Both the position numbers and the translations under genes were made by a program. DNA of 64,000 bases from contig CAJNDS010002163.1 in NCBI GenBank assembly GCA_905221605.1, positions 18,501 through 82,500 of the forward strand. The letters are read 5' to 3'. Each line of letters begins with the position of its first letter. The first letter of the stretch is position 1. Shown one piece after another: positions 9,640-20,900 of this stretch. The notes under the pieces were generated by a model. That model was not told the DNA's origin and did no database searches. It worked only from the letters and a program-made list of their open reading frames with translations. This DNA comes from Symbiodinium natans (lineage: Eukaryota > Sar > Dinophyceae > Suessiales > Symbiodiniaceae).

Positions 9640-11100
9640 TTGGGGTCCAGGGTTTAGGGTTTCTAGGGTTTAGGATTTCTAGGGTTTAGGGTTTTTAGGG
9701 TTTCTAGGGTTTAGGGGTTTTAGGGTTTCTAGGGTTTCTAGGGTTTCTAGGGGTTAGGGTCTACAACAGCGTGGGAGGGAGTGTCTTGGGGTTGGCGGGG
9801 CTTAGGGCTTTAGGCTTGGCGCTCAGGCTTTTGGGGGCTTAGAGTTTGGGGTTTACGGCTAGGGGTGTAGGGCTTAGGGTTCAGGGTTTGAGGTTTAAGG
9901 GTTTAGAAGGTATACTACTAGAGGACATGGAGTTCGAGAGCAATTTGGGATTCAGGGTTCAGGATTTATGGTTCAAGGTTGAGGCCTCAAGGATTAGGGG
10001 ACAAGCGTAGGGCTGAGTGCACAATGGTTTAGGGTTTAGGGCTTAGAGCTTAGGGTTGGGCTTAAAGGCTTCAGAGTCTGGGGCTCAGGGCTTAGGGATT
10101 CAGGGTGAGGTTGAGGTGGTAATAAGCCGGCTCGCAGGGCCACAGAACCTGAAACCCTAAACCCTAATCCCTAAACCCTAAACGCTAAACCCTAAACCCA
10201 AACCCCAAACCCCAAACCCTAAACCCCAAATCCTTTTCAGGGTTGAGGGCTTTGGCTGCGGGGTACACCCCTAGACTGCAGAGTCCCTACTTGAAATGCA
10301 GCTGGCGGACCTTAAGCAACCCAAACGATCGACTGCCAAAACCGGCTCGAGGTGCTAATGGACGCAACATCAGGGGTGTCCTTTTCAAGTGTGCCCATCG
10401 TTTTACAAAATTTTAGCATCAGTTATCCACGCTTGATGTTTGTAGGTGCCACTTTGGGAAAAATCAAGGCTATAGCCCACCCAACGTTTCATTAACTTAG
10501 GGGCGTCGCTTTTTCAAGCGTTCCCATCGTTTTACAGGGCTTTGGGCATTCGTTTCCACCCTTACTTATTTGAATGGCTGGGGGTTTTGGCACTTGCTCA
10601 TATGATTTTCATCCACTAACAGAAAGGGACGGAGAGAGACAGAGACAGAGAGAGAACGAGAGAGCGAGAGAGATAGCGAGAGAGAGAGAGAGAGTGACGG
10701 AGAGAGGGTTTAGGGTTGAGGGCTTAGGGTGAGGGCCTATGGCTTCGGGTTAGCGAGCGAGCGAGCGAGAGAGAGAGAGAGAGAGAGAGAGAAAATATAG
10801 AGAGAGAGAGAGAGAGAGAAAAAAGAGAGAGAGAGAGAGATAGAGAGAACCCTCAACCCGGTCTACCAATTCGAAGGGTGTTGGGGCTGACGCCCCAGGT
10901 CTTGGGGGCATCAAGTCGGAATCTGAACTGTATTGTTCTCACTGCTTTTCTTCTTGTCTCTCAGATTTTATTTCTACCCCTAAACCCTAAACCCTAAACC
11001 CCAAACCCTAAGCCCTAAGCCCTAAGCCCTAAGCCCGAAGCCCTAAGCCCTAAGCCCTAAGCCCTAAGCCGTAAACCCTAAACCCTAAACCCTAACCCCT
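9640..11100. repeat. Degenerate telomere-type repeats, GA microsatellite, no gene seen
   Basis: 9650-10230 is degenerate TTTAGGG with CTAGGGTTT variants. 10260-10620 is a unique, more AT-balanced stretch in which a CCCATCGTTTTACA block occurs twice about 120 bp apart. 10620-10850 is a GA microsatellite. 10975-11100 is CCCTAAA/CCCTAAG repeats ending in a C tract. Confidence 0.75.
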
Positions 11101-11120
11101 CCCCCCCCCCCCCCTAAAAA

Positions 11121-11210
11121 CCGCAGCTGTGGGTCGTAGAGCATGAACTTGGCCGCGCATTCGGTCTCGTCGGCCGGCTCCGTCCGCAACTGTGCTAGCA
11201 GCTCCTCCAC
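11121..11210 (-). CDS. Exon candidate, unknown acidic helical protein
   Basis: 90 nt reading VEELLAQLRTEPADETECAA then KFMLYDPQLR. High GC at third positions; flanked by CCCTAAA (left) and TTTAGGG (right). Coding very likely, family not recognised. Confidence 0.6.
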
Positions 11211-11716
11211 CCCACCTCATATTGAGAGGGTTTAGGGTTTAGGGCTTAGGGTTTAGGGTTTAGGGTTTAGGGTTTAGGCTTTAGGGTTCAGGGTTTAGGT
11301 AGTTTCTAAGGACTTTTTAGCAATTGAGGGTTCTAGGGATTGATTTGGATAACTTGGGGAAAGTGAGCTAAAATGAGTGCCCTAAGTTTGAGTCCCTGGA
11401 TTTCCTGAAGCACGAATCCCACCATTTCCACTTCCACACGCACGGAGTCCTGTAATTTTACAGCACTTGCTCTGCATGCCCTAATACGCAACGGCCCGCC
11501 GCCGCACGGCCAGATATCAACATGTCACCCCCTAAGCCCTACACACGGTCTAAAGTAACCCTGCGTTTCTAGGACGGGTAAGCAGGCTCCATGACCTTAA
11601 ACCTTATATCTCCACAACCTAGCGAACCCTTATATCTCCACAACCTGGCGAACAGTAAGCCCTGAGCCATAAGCCCTGCGCCCCAACTAAGACCCTAAAC
11701 CCTAAACCCTAAACCC

Positions 11717-11794
11717 TTGAATCGCAAAGCCACGTAGGAAAAGGACCGCCAACAGACACATCCTCCGTTTTGGACTGTGACCGTCAACCCTCGC
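11717..11794 (-). CDS. Exon candidate, unknown protein
   Basis: Open minus frame ARVDGHSPKRRMCLLAVLFL then RGFAIQ between CCCTAAA and TTTAGGG runs. The hydrophobic stretch could be a membrane or signal segment; other frames are partly open. Confidence 0.35.
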
Positions 11795-11972
11795 CCCTCC
11801 CCCCTCATCGAAGACAAAGGGTTTAGGGTTTAGGGTTTAGGGAGGTATCCTCAACCATATCCTTGAACCCTCTCAATCCCTAATCCTGAGCTGTAGCACC
11901 ATTCTCCACCCACCATTGACCAAAAGATGAGGCAAGTTTAGGGTTTAAAAGCTTAAAGTTTAGGCTTTAGGG

Positions 11973-12084
11973 TTGGGATGTTCCCCCTTTATACTAACAG
12001 TCACGAACAGTCCTTAATAGGGATTCTAGTACCTCCTATTGTAATCCCTATGAAGGACTGTTGGTATAAGGGGGAAGATCCCAA
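11973..12084. repeat. Palindromic element, GGGATGTTCCCCC family, copy 2
   Basis: TTGGGATGTTCCCCCTTTAT ... GGGGGAAGATCCCAA with inner arms ACAGTCCTTAATAGGGATT and AATCCCTATGAAGGACTGT. Near-complete hairpin, directly next to an exon candidate. Confidence 0.75.
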
Positions 12085-12101
12085 GTTTCGGGTGTTAAGC
12101 T

Positions 12102-12164
12102 TGCTTCCTGGCGGCCGCTGGCCCGTGGGGGGGCCTCCTCCTTGGTGATGAACTGGAGCCATGG
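12102..12164 (-). CDS. Exon candidate, unknown protein
   Basis: Minus frame PWLQFITKEEAPPRASGRQE. Another minus frame is open too, so frame choice is tentative. Confidence 0.4.
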
Positions 12165-12819
12165 ATGGGATCAAGGACAAAATCGAGTAACTGCTTAAGA
12201 ACCCCACAAATATTCTTTCTTATAAGGGAAATAAAGGGATTACCATCTCATATGTTTGGGGTTCTGAAGCAAATCGTGGAAATCTAGCTTCTCAGAATCC
12301 CTCAAATTATATATTAGGATCCCTGGCGCAATTTAAGAAGCTATTTCCCTGACTTACTGACCGCTTTCTTTTGGGATCCCAAGCACAAAACAACCAGAAA
12401 TACGAACAATGAGAGCAAGACTGAAGCAATGGAAGGGGCTGGATGTCGTAGTGTTAAGAGATTGAGGGTTTAGGGTTTCGGATTTAGGGTTTAGGGTATA
12501 GGGATTGCGTAAATTTACAAAATCGAGGGGCTGGATGCATGATCTTCTAGACTTGAGCGTCTTTTAGTTCAGGACGTCAACCAAAAATGCGCTAAGGCAC
12601 TCGCCGCTCAAGCTAAGAAATGGATGAAGAAATAGAGGGTGCCAACCGCAATCCCTACACCCGGCCCTACATCATAAACCCTGATAAATAAATAAATAAA
12701 TAAATATATATATATATATATGTATGGGATGAGTCTCTGAGCACCCGAACTACCCCCTGATACGTTCAGGTGAGACTGATCTAATCTCCAACCCTCCAGC
12801 CTCAAACTCCAACCCCCAA

Positions 12820-14040
12820 CCCGGTCAAAGCGCGTTTCGGGTCCGCTCGACCGTGAACGGGGGTGTGCGTTTCAGGTCCGCCGTGCGTGGCCGCGGAGGT
12901 GCGTTTCAGGCCCTGCTGGACTGCGTTTCGTACAGGCCAAGGTGCGTTTCAGGTCCGGCACCCCTAAACCCTAAACCCTAAACCCTAAACCCTAAACCCT
13001 AAACCCTAAACCCTAAACCCTAAACCCTAAACCCTAAACCCTAAACCCTAAACCCTAAACCCTAAACTGAACCCTAAAGCCCAATCAAACGTTAACCCTT
13101 AACCCTAAACAGCGCCGCCCAAGGTGTATTTAGGGACTCTATAAAGTTGTACCCTTGGGTTGAGGGACCCTTTTCAAGATCCTCTGGGGAGAATGAAGAG
13201 GGGTCCAGACAGCGAGGTACCGGTGCTGAGTTGACACTTTGTGCCGCCCTAAACTAAAACCTAAAACCTAAAACCTAAACCCTAAACCCTAAACCTTAAG
13301 CCCTGAACCCTAAACCCTAGACCCTCAACCGAAAAACCTAAACCGTAAACCCTAAACCCTAAACTCAAAACCCTAAACCCTAAACCCGAAACCCTAAACC
13401 CGAAACCCTAAACCCTAAAACCTAAACCCCAAACCCTAAAACCTAAACCCTAAACCCCCTAAACCTTACAACCTAAACCCTAAACCCTAAACCCTAAACC
13501 CTAAACCCTAAGCCCTAAACCCCTAAACCCTAAACCGTAAACCCTAAACCGTAAACCCTAAACCCTAAACCCTAAACTCGAAACCCTAAACCCTAAACCC
13601 TAAAACCTAAACCCCAAACCCTAAAGCCTAAAGCCTAAAGCCTAAACCCCCTAAACCTTACAACCTAAACCCTAAACCCTAAACCCTAAACCCTAAACCC
13701 TAAACCCTAAACCCTAAACCCTAAGCCGTAAACCCTAAGCCCTAAACCCTAAGCCCTAAACCCTAAACTGTAAACCCTAAACCGTAAACCCTAAACCCTA
13801 AACCCTAAACTCGAAACCCCAAACCCGAACCCTAAACCCGAAACCCTACACCCTAAAACCTAATACCCAAACCCTAAACCCTAAACCATAAGTAGTGCGC
13901 CTGAAATGCACCATGTGTGCGTCTGAAATGCCCCCTGTGTGGTTCTGAATTGTCTCCCGTCTGGTTCCTGAGCACCGGACCTGAAATTGGTACCTGAAAC
14001 GACCCTAGGTGCGTCAGAACCGTACAACACTCCCCCCAAC
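12820..14040. repeat. Large inverted structure: GTGCGTTTCAGGTCCG arms around telomere-type DNA
   Basis: The left arm (12833-12960) has about five copies related to GTGCGTTTCAGGTCCG. The right arm (13893-14015) has the complementary orientation (CCTGAAATGCAC, CGGACCTGAAA, CCTGAAACG). Between them are CCCTAAA arrays (12962-13068) and a long degenerate CCCTAAA field (13255-13890). No gene seen in 12165-14100. Confidence 0.6.
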
Positions 14041-14123
14041 CCTCAACCCCAAACCCTAATCCCGAAACCCTAAACTCTAAACCCTAAACCCTAAACCCTA
14101 CACCCTAAACCGCCCTCTTAAAG

Positions 14124-14201
14124 CGCTTCATTTCGTCCCCAAGGCTCCGTGATGCCCTCGCGGCCAAGTGCCGTCAGAGCAGCTGCGCCGCCCTGGTCGG
14201 C
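14124..14201 (-). CDS. Exon candidate, unknown protein
   Basis: Minus frame ADQGGAAALTALGREGITEP then WGRNEA. The plus strand is also open (RLRDALAAKCRQSSCAALV), so the strand is uncertain; minus is preferred because neighbours are minus. Confidence 0.4.
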
Positions 14202-14213
14202 TCAAAGCTTCGT

Positions 14214-14570
14214 TTAGGGTTTAGGGTTTAGGGTTAAGGGTTTAGGGTTTAGGGTTTAGGGTTTAGGGTTAAGGGTTAAGGGTTAAGGGTTAAGGGTTAA
14301 GGGTTAAGGGTTAAGGGTTAAGGGTTAAGGGTTTAGGGTTTAGGGTTTAGGGTTTAGGGTTTAGGGTTTAGGGTTTAGGGTTTAGGGTTTAGGGTTTAGG
14401 GTTTAGGGTTTAGGGTTTAGGGGTAGGGTTTAGGGTTTAGGGTTTAGGGTTTAGGGTTTAGGGTTTAGGGTTTAGGGTTTAGGGTTTAGGGTTTAGGGTT
14501 TAGGGTTTAGGGTTTAGGGGACTTTTGGGGTTCGAGGGGTTTGGGTTTAGGGTTTAGGGTTTAGGGCGAG
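14214..14570. repeat. Long TTTAGGG array with a TTAAGGG sub-block
   Basis: About 45 units of TTTAGGG; 14265-14335 is a homogeneous block of TTAAGGG, an internally amplified variant. Right flank of an exon candidate. Confidence 0.95.
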
Positions 14571-14862
14571 GCGACTTTTGGGGTTCGAGGGGCTTTGCGC
14601 ATTAGGGGTTTAGGGTTTAGGGTTGGGGGTTTCCGGCTTAGGGTTTGGGGCTGTTGGGGTTGAGGGTTTGGGGTTTGGGTTTTAGGTTTGGAGTTTCAGG
14701 TTGTAGGTTTTTTCAGAGCTTCGGCGGTCAAACAAACCTACCCTAAACCCTATGCCCTACCCCCCAAACCCTAAACTCTAAAACTTAAACCCTAACCCCT
14801 AAACCCGAAAACCCCACATCCCCAAACCGTAGAAAGGCTGAGGGATAACGAAGTCTTGGGCT

Positions 14863-14990
14863 TCATGCAGATCTGTTCCATTCAGCTTTGCACATGCTCA
14901 AACCGCTTTGCATGACTGCTTCCGTTGCTTCGGCGTCTGCAAAGCGAACTCTCGCACAAGCGCCCTGCTGGAACCAGCCCTTGACATCAC
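14863..14990 (-). CDS. Last exon with RRM-like (RNA recognition motif) end
   Basis: Starts at an AG acceptor (CTGAG^GTGATG), reads DVKGWFQQGACARVRFADAE then ATEAVMQSGLSM, ending in TGA at 14863. The segment 'GACARVRFADAEATEAV' resembles the RNP1 strand and second helix of an RRM, which would imply RNA binding. This is a single-exon reading without the RNP2 half, so it is tentative. An exon candidate lies upstream at 15532. Confidence 0.5.
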
Positions 14991-15186
14991 CTCAGCTGAC
15001 GTGATCGAACCTGTGTGAGGTAGGGAGGCTGAGGGCTGGAGCCTTTCTCATGTGAACAGGAATTGGGACCAAAAACACGGGGGCGAACTTCAAACCCCAA
15101 ACCCTAAAACCTTAAACCCTTCAACCCGAAGCTCTCGGAGGCTTTGTGGGAATTGGGCCCGCCAACCTTTGAGGCCGTGATTTATA

Positions 15187-15297
15187 TGGGAGTTTACGAA
15201 AATAGGGGACCCCTATGCTCGACCCCTGAATTGTAGGATTTCCTTAAACTCAGGAATCCGATAAGGTACCGGTATTTTCGGAAACCACCATATACCC
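15187..15297. repeat. Palindromic element, GTTTACGAAAATAGGGG family
   Basis: Left TATGGGAGTTTACGAAAATA, right TACCGGTATTTTCGGAAACC: inverted ends of about 25 bp. Related to the intron element at 47575-47685 and a partial copy near 41420-41455. Confidence 0.6.
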
Positions 15298-15531
15298 GGG
15301 TATAGGGTTTAGGGTCTATGGCTCCCACAACCCTAAACCCTCAACCCTAAACCATCCGCAACCCTAAACCCTAACGTCTTCACAGGCACGAAGCCTGAGA
15401 AACTCCTATGGTCCCTGAACTCTGTACACAACCGTAAAACCTAAAACCCCTTAAACCCTGCACTAAGCCCTAAACCCTTATTCCAACACCAAAACCCCCT
15501 TTTAAGCTCTAAACCCCGAACCCTAGATTAA

Positions 15532-15606
15532 GCTCTGGATGCCGGAAGCTCCGGCCTCCGCGCCCATGAGCTGGGCCGTGTGGACCATGGCCACGTCCTT
15601 CGGCTT
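15532..15606 (-). CDS. Exon candidate, unknown protein
   Basis: Minus frame KPKDVAMVHTAQLMGAEAGA then SGIQS, GC-rich third positions. Could belong with the RRM-like last exon at 14863. Confidence 0.5.
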
Positions 15607-15714
15607 TTGGAGTTGAAGGGTGTGGGGGGTTTGGGGTTTGGGGCTTAGGGTCTAGGGTCTAGGGTTTAGGGTTAGGGGTGTGGGTTTTTTGGTTTTAGGG
15701 TTTAGGGCAAAGGC

Positions 15715-16075
15715 TTCACACACAACGGTCATAAAAATAGCGGGCAAAGGTCACCACAACGTCGAACAATTGGCGGGCAAGGTGCTTACAAGGTCATAAA
15801 ATGTCACTACAAGGTCATATTATGGACCTTGTAGGGTCCTTGCCCTTGCCTGCTAGTTGTATGACAAACAGCGGCAAGGTCAACAAAAATTTGCGGCAAG
15901 TCCTTACAAGGTCATACAATTGGCGGTACAAGGTCCTTGCAAGGTCATTTTCTGGACCTTGTAGGGACCTTGCTCGCCAATTTCATGACCTTGTGGGAAC
16001 CTTGCTAGCTTTTTTCAATGACCTTGTAGGGACCTTGCCCGCAAAGCCATTCATATCTATACTGTATATGTGAGG
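15715..16075. repeat. CAAGGTC repeat field with nested palindromes
   Basis: Roughly a dozen copies of a motif related to GCAAGGTCCCTACAAGGTCAT in both orientations, for example GGTCATTTTCTGGACC as a palindrome centre near 15950. A plus-strand open frame (15801-16073) is a by-product of the repeat. Confidence 0.75.
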
Positions 16076-16119
16076 GTGGTTTAGGGTTTAGGGGTTTAGG
16101 GGTTTCGGGGTTTCGGGGT

Positions 16120-16240
16120 TTATAGGGCTTTATAGGGGTTTATAGGGGTTTATAGGGGTTTATAGGGGTTTATAGGGGTTTATAGGGGTTTATAAGGGTT
16201 TATAGGGGTTTCGGGGTTTAGGGGTTTAAAGGCTCAAGGA
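16120..16240. repeat. Tandem TTTATAGGGG array
   Basis: About nine copies of a TTTATAGGGG/GGTTTATAGG unit, a further relative of the telomere heptamer. Confidence 0.9.
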
Positions 16241-16441
16241 CTCCCATGCCTCTTGAGGCCTAAGAAAAAATGGCTACCCTTTTGGGTTTGAAGAGTTTAG
16301 GCTCCCCAATGAGGCCTACTCCGGGTCCTAGAAGCCCTACTCTGGGTCCTAGTAGCCCTAAACCCTAAACCCTAAACCCTAAACCCTAAACCCTAAACCC
16401 TAAACCCTAAACCCTAAACTCTGGGCCGTAGGCTTCCAAGG

Positions 16442-16501
16442 TCAGGCCTCGTCAGAGTCCTCCTCTGCCAAGACCACCTCACCGGCCCGGTCCAGTGCCT
16501 G
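16442..16501 (-). CDS. Coiled-coil gene, last exon
   Basis: Reads [19 protein letters not shown] then TGA. The acidic C-terminus suits a real end, but the stop follows a possible GC donor (GAG^GCCTGA), so the exon could instead continue elsewhere. Confidence 0.5.
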   Translation of the reverse strand, partial: QALDRAGEVVLAEEDSDEA

Positions 16502-17962
16502 GAGGGTTTAGGGTTAAGGGTTTGGGGCTTAGGGTTTGGGTTTAGGGTTTAGGGTTTAGGGTTTAGGGTTTAGGGTTTAGGGTTTAGGGTTTAGGGTTTA
16601 GGGTTTAGGGTTTAGGGTTTAGGGTTTAGGGTGTAGGGTTTAGGGTTTAGGGTTTAGGGCTTAGTGTGTAGGGTTTAAGGCCTGTGAGGGTTTAGGGCTT
16701 AGGGTTTCGGGTTTAGGGTGTCTGGGTAGGGAATTTGGGACATTTTCTTAAATCTTTTCAAGCTACAGGAGGATATACAGTACACAATTCCCTGATTCTC
16801 TACTCAGAACCAGCAAGGCACTCTAAGCCCTTGGCCCCTTTTAGCCTGAAAGCCATGAGCCCAAACCCTAAACCCCTAAACCGCTAAACCGCCAAACCGC
16901 TAAACCCCTAAACCCCTACACCCCTACACCCCTAAACCCCTAAACCCCTAGACCTCTAAACCCCTAATCCCCTAGTCCCCTGAACCCTAAATCCCTACCC
17001 CTAAAAGCCTTTGAGCCGTACACCATGAACCCCAAACCTCTCCTCGCACTCCATCTCCCTGTGGCGCGTGGACTCGTACTGTGCGGACTGCCAGCGGGAC
17101 TGGACGGCCATGTGCTCCTGGCTGTGTTTCGGGTTTAGGGTTCGAGGCTCCTACAGAAGTTTAGGGTTTGGGGTTTAGGGTTTAGGGTTTAGTGCCTTTG
17201 GGGTGCTGGGGGGGGGGGGGGGGGGGGGGGGGAGGACGTTTGGTATGTTTTCAGGGTTTGGGGCTTTATGGCATCGCAGCTTCGCGGCTTTTAGGAGGGT
17301 CAACATTGTCTTTTGGGGCGTATGTCAACAATATCAGTACATGGGGATATATTCTTATCCACTTATCCAATCTCGCGCGCCCCTAGCAATACCAAGCCTA
17401 AGCAAAGCTACCCTAAATGCTCAAAGTTTGGAGTCCTTACCATGTGGAGCCCATAAAGTATCCGAAGGACCTAGCTAGCAAGAGAACCCCCTAAACCCTA
17501 AACCTGAAACCCTAAACCCTAAACCCTAAACCCTAAACCCTAAACCCTAAACCCTAAACCCTAAACCCTAAACCCTAAACCCTAAACCCTAAACCCTAAA
17601 CCCGAGCCCAGGTTTAGGAGAGGCGCTGATGCTGGCGCCATGGACATCTGTCGCAGGCCTGCGTGGCGGCGCAAGGCTCAGTCGTTTAGGGTTCAGGGAC
17701 CCTAAACCCTAAACCCTCAACCCTCAACCCTAAACCCTAAACCCTGATATGCATATACATATATGCATATATACATATATACATATATGCATATATACAT
17801 ATATACATATATACGTATATACATATATACATATATACAGATATACATATATTCATATATACATGTATACATGTATACATGTATACATATATACATATAT
17901 ACATATATACATATATACATATATACATATATACATATATACATATATACATATATACATAT

Positions 17963-17998
<36 letters not shown>

Positions 17999-20900
17999 GC
18001 TCACCCCCCCCCCCCCTACGACAGACCCCGGAAGCGAAAAAAAGGCTACGGACAGCATAGCTGCACACAGCAGCCAGACACGTTAACAAACAATAGATAT
18101 ATACATATATATATATGTGTGTGTATATCTATATATGGTACCTCCCCTCCCAAAAAAAAAACGTCTCCCTATGCTCTTCCCTGAAGTCCGACAGATAGGG
18201 TTTTACTAATTCATTAAATATTCACTCAACTTCACAGATTTGTCTACCGTAATTGATTTCAAACACTTTCGTTAACTTCGTTGATTCCAAAAAGCTTAAT
18301 TCACATAATTTGATCCACTTAGCAATTGCTCGAGCGAGTGCTCAAACAGAAGTGACCTGAACAATTTGCTGGACATCGTGGATTGCTATTAATTTCAAGA
18401 AGATTGCTGTTAGTTTTACTTGGGTTCCTATTAAATTTAATAGGATTCATAGGGTTCGTATGAGTTCAATAGGAATCCCATTTAAATCAATAGGAAACCC
18501 ATTAAAATGAATGAGAACCCTATTGAAATTGAGACGAGTCTTTTGTGAAAACTTAGTAAGAATCCTAGTACAATCAATAAGAACCTGGTTGAAATACGTA
18601 GAAGCTTATTAAATGAACAGGGCTCCTATCAAATTTTCTTGGAGTCCTAAATTCAGAGGAATCATAGGAAGGCCATTGAAATGAATAGGAACCCTTTTGA
18701 ATTCATAGGAATGCTATAAAAATTAATAGGAACCTTACAAAAGAATCTATGAATTCTTTTAAGAGTAACAGGAATCCGTTTAACATGAAGATGAATCCTA
18801 TTAAAAGATAAGAGGAGCCAATAAAATTGTATAAAAAAAGTAACGTGGACGCTTTAAAACTTGAAACAATAAGAGTCGTACTGTTAGAACTATGATGAAC
18901 CCTATTAAAACTTTAATAAATAGGATTGCTAATAAAATTAATAAGAGTTACAATAACATTACTTCGAGTCCAAGTGAAATGAATAGGGAACAGGATTTAA
19001 AAGCATAATCGGAGCACTGTGGAATCTAGTAGGAATCCTATGAACATTATTAGGAATCCTGTCAACATGAATGAGAAACCCTGCTAAAATGAATACGAAG
19101 CCTATTCCAATTAATCAGAAGCCTGTTACATGAATAGGAAGCTTGTCAAAGCAAACGGAATCCAATTAGAAATTGTACGACATCTTATGAAAATGAACAA
19201 GAAGCCTATTGACATGAATAGGAATATGTTTAAAGTTTGTTATGATGCTTATTAAAATTCTTAGGCTAATTTATTAAAACTCTTATTAAAACTAACTAGG
19301 AATAAGAATGCTATTAAAATGACTAAGAATCGTATTCAAATTACTTGGCATTTGAGTAAAATGAATAGGAATCAATCTTAAACCCAATAAAGCCTTTAAT
19401 AGGCATCCTTTAAAATTCAATACGAACCTCATTAAACAAATACAGGAACCCTATTGAAAATCACTTTGAATGCTAGTAAAATGATTAGGAATCTGATTCA
19501 TTAAATAAGGACCCCCATTAAAGTGAACAGGAGTATTATCAAATTGAATAGGCAGCATAAATCATAATAAGGAATCATATAAGAAACCCTGAAAAAATCT
19601 TATCCAAACTCCAGTTTCCAAAATTCCAAAAACCAAAATCCACCCCAAAGGTTTGGATGGAAACTCGAACGGGAGCCTCAAAATCCAAAAATCGAGCAAA
19701 TTCCTCGAGTTTCCAAACTTCCAAAAATCCAAAAAAAACCACCCCAAGGTTTGGAATTTTGGAAACTCGAGGAATTTGCTCGATTTTTGGATGTTGAGGC
19801 TCCCGTTCGAGTTTCCAAAAATCCTAAACTTGGGTTGGAGTTTTTGGATTTTTGGAATTTTGGAAACTCGAGCGGGAGCCTCCAAATCCAAAAATCGAGC
19901 AAATTCCTCGAGTTTCCAAAATTCCAAAAATCCAAAAAAACCACCCCAAGGTTTGGAATTTTGGAAACTCGAGGAATTTGCTCGATTTTTGGATTTTGAG
20001 GCTCCCGTTCGAGTTTCCCAAAAATCCTAAACTTGGGTTGGAATTTTTGGATTTTTGGAATTTTGGAAACTCGAGCGGGAGCCTCCAAATCCAAAAATCG
20101 AGCAAATTCCTCGAGGTTCCAAAATTCCAAAAATCCAAAAAAATCACCCCAAGGTTTGGAATTTTGGAAACTCGAGGAATTTGCTCGATTTTTGGATTTT
20201 GACGCTCCCGCTCGAGTTTCCAAAAATCCGAAACTTGGGTTGGAGTTTTTGGATTTTTGGAATTTTGGAAACTCGAGGAATTTGTTCGATTTTTGGATTT
20301 TGAGGCTCCCGCTCGAGTTTCCAAAAATCCGAAACTTGGGTTGGAGTTTTTGGATTTTTGGAATTTTGGAAACTCGAGGAATTTGCTCGATTTTTGGATT
20401 TTGAGGCTCCCGCTCGAGTTTCCAAAAATCCGAAAATTGGGTTGGAATTTTTGGATTTTTGGAATTTTGGAAACTCGAGGAATTTGCTCGATTTTTGGAT
20501 TTTGAGGCTCCCGCTCGAGTTTCCAAAAATCCGAAACTTGGGTTGGAGTTTTTGGATTTTTGGAATTTTGGAAACTCGAGGAATTTTGGAGTGTTGGTCT
20601 TCCGCCCCCTTCCTGGACAGACTGGAAATGCAATTCCAGGGTCTGTCGTAGGGGGGGGGGGGTGACCATATATATATATATATATAATATACATATACAC
20701 AGATACATATATACATGTATATATATATATATACATGTATACATGTTTACATGTATACATATATGCATATATACACATATACGTCTATACATCTATACAT
20801 CTATACAACTATACATCTATACATCTATACATATTAAATATATGTATACATTCTTCCCTATAAGGGCAATATAGGGGTTGTTTCCTTTGATCTTCTGGGT

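Noticed and set aside
17717-18184. Open frames of 70-113 codons on both strands rich in Y, I, H and T
   Set aside because: They are translations of the CATATA microsatellite and have no protein character.
19562-20792. Open frames up to 366 codons on the minus strand
   Set aside because: Created by the 101-bp satellite, which lacks stops in all three frames; repeated peptides merely mirror the repeat.
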